Shown: positions 58,547-64,000 of the stretch, in pieces
Position numbering within the stretch: position 1 is the stretch's first letter
How the letters are laid out: the number at the start of each line of letters is the position of its first letter
Assembly (NCBI GenBank): GCA_964449285.1
Contig: CAYUZX010000009.1
Location: forward strand, 1 to 64,000
Direction of reading: 5' to 3'
DNA: 64,000 nucleotides
Origin: QYOJ01 sp964449285
GTDB taxonomy: Bacteria > Bacteroidota > Bacteroidia > Bacteroidales > FEN-979
Translations under genes and position numbers: made by a program
Notes under the pieces: model-generated
Seen by the model: the letters and a program-made list of their open reading frames with translations, nothing else
What the model was told of the DNA's origin: nothing
The model's database searches: none

Positions 58547-61093
58547 CTATTTGATATAGGTGTCCACCAGCGAGATCACCTTGATCGAATCCTGTATGCT
58601 GACGACCGTTTCCTGTGTATTGAACTGGATGTTCTTTACTTCAAAAGGCATCAGGTCGAAGTAGTTATCGGTGAAATCACCAGGTACCGATGAACTCAGG
58701 AAAACCCCCTTAGCCAGCTTTGTTGTATAAAGGTTCAACAGATACCCTGTTGAGGTCTTCTGGGTGGTGATGTCGATTGGCGCTTTCTCAAGTTTCATCT
58801 CTTTTGGGGGTACAAAATAGTAAAGGTTCGCAGCCCTAATGCCCAGGATGTTTTTAATCTGAGTATAAATGAAGAGTCTGGACCGGTCAATTCCATTGAG
58901 AACTCCGGATAAATTAGTATCCATGACAAGTTCTGTCCGAGAGGCAGAAAAGTCGTATAGCATCTCCTCTTGCCATATAACTTTACCGTCAAAATCGGCA
59001 AGCACTACCCACAGGTTCGCTTTCTGATTATCCGGTTCGTCAAAAGTGGCATACACTTTTAACTCATCACCTTCCATTTCAGGCTTGACGAAGAAATCGC
59101 GGTAGGCTCGGCTGGCGGCGTAGTAGGAGGCTTTCTTCTTCCCGTAATAGTCGATGGTAGACCACGAGACAACCGGCCACGAATCGTTCAGTTGCCAGTA
59201 CATAGTACCCATACATGCCGGTTTGGCACGACGGTGGGCTTCAATTGCAGTTTTCAGGCCATCTGCCTGCAACAATTGACTGACGTATGCATACATTTCA
59301 AAATCGATAGGCACAATATAGTCCCGTTTCATATACTCATCAATGATTTCATATCCAACAGGGTGTTTCTGATGAGCGTTCATTACATTGGAGCCCAGAT
59401 GTCTCTCGGAGGGAGGGGCGAACTTTTCAATGGTACTATAATCAGGGAATCCCTGGAAACCATATTCTGAAACGAACCGCCCCACCTTTTCATTGTACAT
59501 TTCGAAGGGCTCTTTCCCCCACCAAACGCCCCAGTAGTGCAGATCGCCCTCTCTCAGGCTCTCTTCCCGGCCCCAGCCATGCATCGGACTGCTACTGATG
59601 TATGGACGCAGGGTATCGTGGCGAAGAAGAGCATAGGGTATAAATTCCTTGAAGATCTTCCGGTAATTTCGGTAGATCCTCGATGAGTCCTGCTTATTGT
59701 ACCCGTATTCCTTCACCCACCCCCAGTTGTACCATCCCTCTTCCATCTCATTGTTTCCACACCAGAGTACAATGGAGGGGTGACGACGCAGCCTGACAAT
59801 ATTCTGAATCACCTCATCCCTCACACTCCTGAAGAACTGATCATCTTCAGGGTACATTGCGTTGGCGAACATGAAATCCTGCCAAACCATGATCCCCTTC
59901 TCATCACAAAGGTCGTAAAAGATATCGTTTTCATAGATGCCGCCGCCCCATACCCGTAGCATGTTTATATTGGATGTATCCACATCTTTTATCAAAGCAG
60001 TATACATTGAATCGGTTACACGTGATGGGAAGTTGTCCATCGGAATGTAGTTTGCTCCCCGAATAAATACAGGTTTACCATTAACTTTCAGGTAGAATGA
60101 TTTGCCAATGGAGTCCGCTTCCTGAATCAGTTCAACAGTACGCAGTCCTATTTTCTGATGGCCTTCAGCTTCTTTTCGCCCTGCAAACCATACCTGGTAC
60201 CCCAGGTTGTAACGTATTGGGGCTCCCATCCCATTTGGCCACCATCGTTTTGGATTGATCATGTCGAAATCGATTCGAATGGCATTGACTCCTTTGGTGA
60301 GTAATTCACGTCCTTCAAAAAACACAGTGGAATCAAACATCAGTTTAAAGTCGGCAGTATCAGTGAGGGATGATTTCATGACAAACGAAGCCGACATCCT
60401 GGCTAACGAATCTGTAAGGCTCTTTTGAATGAAGTTAACCCCCAGTACATCGACGTATTTCCAGTATTTAATATAGATTGGACGCCAGATGCCCATCGTG
60501 ACATACGTTGGACCCCAGTCCCAGCCAAACTGGTACGCCGCTTTTCGACACACCACCCGTTCATCACCAGGAAGCTTGTATGGAAGTTCGTCGTAAAAGA
60601 CTTTGTTCACCTTGGTAATAGAGGGAAACTCTACTTTTATCCTGTTATAACCGATCCTCAGGAATTGTTTAACATTGGCGTACCAGCTTTTGAACATGTT
60701 ATCGGCTGTTATCACCAGGGAGTCGTTGACATAGACCTTTGCATAGGTGTCAAGTCCTTCACATACAAGCTGGATGTTGCGGTTTGCGAAGAAATCGCGA
60801 TCCAACTCGAAATATTTTTCATAAACCCATCCGGTATCAGAGATCCACTGGAGTTTCTCTTCAAAGGCAGCAGAGAAAGGATCTGGGATTACCTTATTTT
60901 GCTGTAGGTCAAGCTGTACAACTCCAGGTACAACAGCATTATAGATCTTTTTGGATCCCTGTTGTCTCAGTTGCCAGGTGCCGTCGAGCGGAAAAATATT
61001 GGCATTATCTTGAGCAACTATTGGGAGTGTTCCAATTACCATGAACAAAATGGAGAACAAAAGTGCGAAGTTCAGTTTCATCGATATTTTCAT
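58547..61093 (-). CDS. GH2 family beta-mannosidase (exported)
   Basis: 848 aa from ATG 61093; the frame is open to 61135, but a -7 box at 61118-61125 lies in between. A signal peptide (NFALLFSILFMVIGTLPIVAQ) is followed by a GH2 sugar-binding domain, an Ig-like domain and the TIM barrel. The acid/base is Glu449 in CGNNEME and the nucleophile Glu543 in VSEYGFQ, with MLRVWGGGIYE as in beta-mannosidases. With GH92 it should remove beta- and alpha-linked mannose from a glycan in the periplasm. Confidence 0.9.
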   Translation of the reverse strand: MKISMKLNFALLFSILFMVIGTLPIVAQDNANIFPLDGTWQLRQQGSKKIYNAVVPGVVQLDLQQNKVIPDPFSAAFEEKLQWISDTGWVYEKYFELDRDFFANRNIQLVCEGLDTYAKVYVNDSLVITADNMFKSWYANVKQFLRIGYNRIKVEFPSITKVNKVFYDELPYKLPGDERVVCRKAAYQFGWDWGPTYVTMGIWRPIYIKYWKYVDVLGVNFIQKSLTDSLARMSASFVMKSSLTDTADFKLMFDSTVFFEGRELLTKGVNAIRIDFDMINPKRWWPNGMGAPIRYNLGYQVWFAGRKEAEGHQKIGLRTVELIQEADSIGKSFYLKVNGKPVFIRGANYIPMDNFPSRVTDSMYTALIKDVDTSNINMLRVWGGGIYENDIFYDLCDEKGIMVWQDFMFANAMYPEDDQFFRSVRDEVIQNIVRLRRHPSIVLWCGNNEMEEGWYNWGWVKEYGYNKQDSSRIYRNYRKIFKEFIPYALLRHDTLRPYISSSPMHGWGREESLREGDLHYWGVWWGKEPFEMYNEKVGRFVSEYGFQGFPDYSTIEKFAPPSERHLGSNVMNAHQKHPVGYEIIDEYMKRDYIVPIDFEMYAYVSQLLQADGLKTAIEAHRRAKPACMGTMYWQLNDSWPVVSWSTIDYYGKKKASYYAASRAYRDFFVKPEMEGDELKVYATFDEPDNQKANLWVVLADFDGKVIWQEEMLYDFSASRTELVMDTNLSGVLNGIDRSRLFIYTQIKNILGIRAANLYYFVPPKEMKLEKAPIDITTQKTSTGYLLNLYTTKLAKGVFLSSSVPGDFTDNYFDLMPFEVKNIQFNTQETVVSIQDSIKVISLVDTYIK

Positions 61094-61117
61094 TGCAGGA
61101 AGTTTAGATAATTCGGG

Positions 61118-61125
61118 CAAAATTA
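61118..61125 (-). promoter_or_regulatory. Bacteroidota -7 box of the GH2-GH92 operon
   Basis: Minus strand TAATTTTG, a full TAnnTTTG match, 25 bases before the ATG at 61093. Confidence 0.5.
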
Positions 61126-61164
61126 ATTGATTCATCCTACTTTTTCTTAATTTCGACTAATAAT

Positions 61165-62361
61165 ATGAAAGGCATGACCTCTCAATATCTTTTAGACCTC
61201 TTCTTTCAACACTATGGCAAGCCTGAATTAATGCCATTAATCTATTTTGCTCCGGGACGGGTGAACCTCATCGGTGAACACACCGATTACAACGGAGGTT
61301 TTGTGCTGCCCTGTGCCCTGCAATATGGAACATACCTGATCATCAGACCTATAGATGAGTCAGTTATCCGTCTTGCCTCAACCAACATGGAGTTTCAGAC
61401 CGAGGTGCCTTTGATTGGGAATTTCATCAGAATGGAGAATCACTGGGTCAACTATCCTCTGGGTGTGATTCAACAGTTCATGCAACAGAAAATTCAAATC
61501 GTTGGGATGGAGATGCTGTTTACCGGAGATATTCCCAACAATGCCGGATTATCCTCCTCTGCCTCCATTGAAATGGTTACAGCGTATGCCTTAAATGCCT
61601 TGACCGGGTCGAACCTCCCGATGATAGATTTAATTAAACTGTCACAAAAAGCAGAAAATCAGTTTGTCGGAGTCAATTGTGGCATCATGGACCAATTTGC
61701 AGTAGGGATGGGGGTGAAGGATCATGCGATCTTTCTGAATTGTAAAACACTGGAGCATAAAATGGTTCCTGTTCTACTCGATGGAATCTCGATGGTTGTT
61801 GCAAATACAAATAAGCAACGTGGGCTTGCTGATTCGAAATACAACGAACGGGTAGCCGAGTGTCAACTGGCTGTTACTTACCTCAGCAAATTGTTTAACG
61901 TCAGCCGGCTTAGCGAAATTAGCTTTATGCAATTTTACAAAATGCAGGATCAGATCCCTGATGAAGTTATCCGCCGCCGGGCAAGGCATGTCATCTCAGA
62001 AAACCAACGAGTTCTTAATGCTGTGTCATGCCTTTGGAACAATAACATCCTGGAATTCGGAGCACTGATGAATGCTTCCCACGAGTCGTTAAGGGATAAT
62101 TATGAAGTGACCGGCTTTGAACTGGATACCCTGGTGGAAGAGGCCCAAATGATACCGGGCGTGATTGGCTCGAGAATGACCGGTGCCGGTTTCGGTGGTT
62201 GTACTGTTACCCTGGTCAGAGCAGAAGCGCTGGATCGATTTGTAGAAGAGGTTGGAAAGAGGTATTTCGATAAAACAGGCCTGAAGGTTGATTTCTATAC
62301 GGTGGAAGTTTCAGATGGAGCCAGGAAAATTAATCCCCAGTCCCAAATTTGTACACCGTGA
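61165..62361 (+). CDS. galK: Galactokinase
   Basis: 398 aa GHMP kinase. The galactokinase signature APGRVNLIGEHTDYNGG is at the N-terminus, the ATP-binding NNAGLSSSAS in the middle and GSRMTGAGFGGCTV near the end. It phosphorylates galactose at C1 in the Leloir pathway. Starts at 61165 or the second ATG at 61174. Divergent from the beta-mannosidase and convergent with the epimerase gene, whose end it overlaps by 32 bases. Confidence 0.93.
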   Translation: MKGMTSQYLLDLFFQHYGKPELMPLIYFAPGRVNLIGEHTDYNGGFVLPCALQYGTYLIIRPIDESVIRLASTNMEFQTEVPLIGNFIRMENHWVNYPLGVIQQFMQQKIQIVGMEMLFTGDIPNNAGLSSSASIEMVTAYALNALTGSNLPMIDLIKLSQKAENQFVGVNCGIMDQFAVGMGVKDHAIFLNCKTLEHKMVPVLLDGISMVVANTNKQRGLADSKYNERVAECQLAVTYLSKLFNVSRLSEISFMQFYKMQDQIPDEVIRRRARHVISENQRVLNAVSCLWNNNILEFGALMNASHESLRDNYEVTGFELDTLVEEAQMIPGVIGSRMTGAGFGGCTVTLVRAEALDRFVEEVGKRYFDKTGLKVDFYTVEVSDGARKINPQSQICTP

Positions 62362-63472
62362 TCTCGCGATACTCTTCTCCTGGTTTCAGTATCGTGTTCG
62401 GGAAATCAGGGTGGTTTGGGGAATCGGGAAAGTGCTGGGTCTCCAGACACAACCCGTAATTTTTTCCGTAAACTTTTCCTCCTTTGCCCTTAATCGAGCC
62501 ATCCAGGAAGTTTCCTGAATAGAACTGGATGCCTGGTTGTGTCGTGTAAATTTTCACTTCGCGACCACTTTTCGGATCTAGCAGCGTAGCCGCCAGGGAA
62601 AGATCCCCGGAGTTTTTATCAAGTATATAATTATGGTCATATCCCCCTTTGACCTGTTCAATCCGGGATCCAACCTCATGCGGTGTGTTGAAATCCATTG
62701 GAGTCCCTGCTATAGGAGGCATAAGCCCGGTTGGTATCGATTCGTCGTTAACATCGGTCAGCTGAGCTGCAACGATCGATAAAATATGGCCGAGTACATT
62801 GGTGTCAGCCGTAGTGAGGTTGAAATAGGTGTGATTGCAGAGATTAACCGGGCAGGCCTCATCGGTAGTAGCTGTTATGCTTGTTTCAAGTTCGTTGTTA
62901 TTCGAGAGGGTATAGGTTACTTTCGCATAGAGATTGCCCGGATACCCCTCTTCTCCATCTTTGCTTAGATAAGAGAGTCCCAGCCCAACGGATGTAGAAT
63001 CGTTAATTTCGGTTGCATCCCACACAACTTTGTCAAACCCTTTATTTCCTCCGTGAAGGTGATTATTCCCATTATTTGTTGCAAGCTTATAGGTTGATCC
63101 ATTCAACGTAAACTGTCCGCATGAAATCCGGTTTGCATACCGGCCAACGATCGCCCCGAAATAGGGGTTGTCGTCGAGGTACCCCTTCAGGCTATCGTAC
63201 CCAAGAACGATGTCTCCCAGATTCCCATGCCGGTCTGGCGTCCAGATTTGCGTTATGATGCCTCCATAATTAGTGATCTTTACAACAATCCCGTTTTTAT
63301 TAGTCAGGGTATACAGGAAGACCTCCTGGTTTTGCACGGAGCCAAATGGTTCTTTCATGATAGAGAGGGTTGATTTGGTTGATGATGTATTTCGATTCCC
63401 GGCATCCTGACATGCTATAAAGAGACCGGATGTCAGAATAACTACCAGTAGATTGATGGAATAACGTTTCAT
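62330..63472 (-). CDS. galM: Aldose 1-epimerase (galactose mutarotase), lipoprotein
   Basis: 380 aa. Lipoprotein signal (TSGLFIACQDAG, lipobox Cys21). Mutarotase blocks: TNYGGIITQIWTPDRHG, GRYANRISCGQF, NNHLHGGNKGFDKVVWD (catalytic His), NLCNHTYFNL (second His) and LCLETQHFPDSPNHPDFP with the catalytic Glu. It interconverts alpha and beta hexoses and prepares galactose for GalK. The tail-to-tail overlap with galK means the two 3' ends share coding sequence. Confidence 0.92.
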   Translation of the reverse strand: MKRYSINLLVVILTSGLFIACQDAGNRNTSSTKSTLSIMKEPFGSVQNQEVFLYTLTNKNGIVVKITNYGGIITQIWTPDRHGNLGDIVLGYDSLKGYLDDNPYFGAIVGRYANRISCGQFTLNGSTYKLATNNGNNHLHGGNKGFDKVVWDATEINDSTSVGLGLSYLSKDGEEGYPGNLYAKVTYTLSNNNELETSITATTDEACPVNLCNHTYFNLTTADTNVLGHILSIVAAQLTDVNDESIPTGLMPPIAGTPMDFNTPHEVGSRIEQVKGGYDHNYILDKNSGDLSLAATLLDPKSGREVKIYTTQPGIQFYSGNFLDGSIKGKGGKVYGKNYGLCLETQHFPDSPNHPDFPNTILKPGEEYREITVYKFGTGD

Positions 63473-63492
63473 GATTCGTGGCTTTGTTGATA

Positions 63493-63500
63493 CAAACTTA
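63493..63500 (-). promoter_or_regulatory. Bacteroidota -7 box for the epimerase gene
   Basis: Minus strand TAAGTTTG, a full TAnnTTTG match, 21 bases before the ATG at 63472. Confidence 0.5.
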
Positions 63501-63636
63501 TCAATTTACGAAGTACGATTTTAGATTTTCGATAGAAATGTTCAATTTTGGTGCCGGACAGGGGAAACGAAAATGAAACACGAGATACGAACCGGATGAA
63601 GCGGATTTCGGCATAGCCAAATAAGCAAGAATCGAC

Positions 63637-64000
63637 ATGAGGAATGAGATAATTGGAAAAGTTGTTTTGATTACAGGGGCTTCATCCGGAATTGGAGCGG
63701 CAACAGCTCTGGCCTTTGACAAAGCCGGGGCCTGGGTGGTGATGGCTGCCAGGAGAAGAGAGAAACTTGAGCAACTGGCGATTACAATGCATGATCCGCT
63801 TATATTGCAGGTTGACATAAGCATTGAAGCGGAGGCTCGCCGGATGGTTCGGGAAACCATAAGCCACTTTGGGAGGATTGATGTCCTGATCAATGATGCT
63901 GCTTTGATAATCGTTACTCCGGCTGAAAACGTTAGCTCAGAGGACCTTATATCTGCATTTTACACCAATCTGCTCGGGCCGGTTGCTGCCACACAGGAAG
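63637..64000 (+). CDS. SDR family oxidoreductase, N-terminal part (runs off the window)
   Basis: 121 residues are visible from ATG 63637. The cofactor motif GASSGIG is near residues 15-21, followed by AARRREKLEQL (NADP-type basic residues), a VDIS acidic turn and LINDAA in place of the usual NNAG. The catalytic Ser-Tyr-Lys lies beyond the window. The 164 bases before it hold only the epimerase promoter. Substrate unknown. Confidence 0.85.
   Translation, partial: MRNEIIGKVVLITGASSGIGAATALAFDKAGAWVVMAARRREKLEQLAITMHDPLILQVDISIEAEARRMVRETISHFGRIDVLINDAALIIVTPAENVSSEDLISAFYTNLLGPVAATQE

Noticed and set aside
63637..64000. Minus-strand 130-codon frame at 63501-63893
   Set aside because: It is antisense to a clear SDR cofactor-binding motif on the plus strand.

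Overview
The window looks like part of a Bacteroidota genome, probably in or near the Bacteroidales/Marinilabiliales, and most likely a scaffolded draft or metagenome bin because it contains two 100-N gaps. The lineage call rests on several signs: two secreted proteins end in T9SS type A sorting domains, Bacteroidota -7 promoter boxes (TAnnTTTG) sit in front of many genes, and the gene content (GH92, GH2 mannosidase, DUF1573, M64 and C69 peptidases, flexirubin-type ammonia lyase) is typical of the phylum.

Region 1 (1-37870) is one very large aryl-polyene/flexirubin-like biosynthetic locus that continues beyond the left edge. It holds an ammonia lyase, FabG, five ketosynthases with intact Cys-His-His, two chain-length-factor-like partners and one small ketosynthase-like protein without the Cys, one KSIII-like enzyme, three acyl carrier proteins, an acyltransferase (FabD-like), two hotdog dehydratases, two hotdog thioesterases, an LpxL-type acyltransferase and a BtrH-type acyl transferase. 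Around these are export and envelope parts: an MMPL exporter, an ABC exporter, LolA-like and DUF3261 proteins, and a GT2-DUF2062 fusion. Unusually, it also carries four B12-binding radical SAM enzymes and a beta-oxidation-like set of two crotonases and a 3-hydroxyacyl-CoA dehydrogenase. A DUF1573 protein and a two-component system sit inside it. The likely logic is that the lyase supplies an arylacrylate starter, the KS/CLF/ACP/FabG/dehydratase set extends it to a polyene, radical SAM and beta-oxidation enzymes modify it, acyltransferases attach it to a carrier lipid or amine, and MMPL/LolA/ABC proteins move it to the outer membrane.

Region 2 (37980-43625) has an RRM protein, tRNA-Arg(ACG), a large transglutaminase-like lipoprotein and a glycyl radical enzyme. 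Region 3 (43667-48496) is a plus-strand island: a truncated AI-2E-type transporter, a histidine-kinase remnant, a putative beta-barrel protein and a T9SS-secreted protein. It separates the glycyl radical enzyme from the only activase in the window (48508-49362), which lies behind an M64 peptidase. Region 4 (50767-64000) has a BNR-repeat T9SS protein, an EamA transporter, an asparaginase tail at a gap, a C69 peptidase, a GH2-GH92 mannosidase operon, galactokinase, aldose epimerase and the start of an SDR.

A second theme is short tandem repeats, mostly heptamers, scattered throughout. Many lie in frame inside conserved genes or form their start or stop codons. Because 7 is not a multiple of 3, such an array encodes one repeating heptapeptide whatever the frame, so units lacking stops on the coding strand can sit inside genes.
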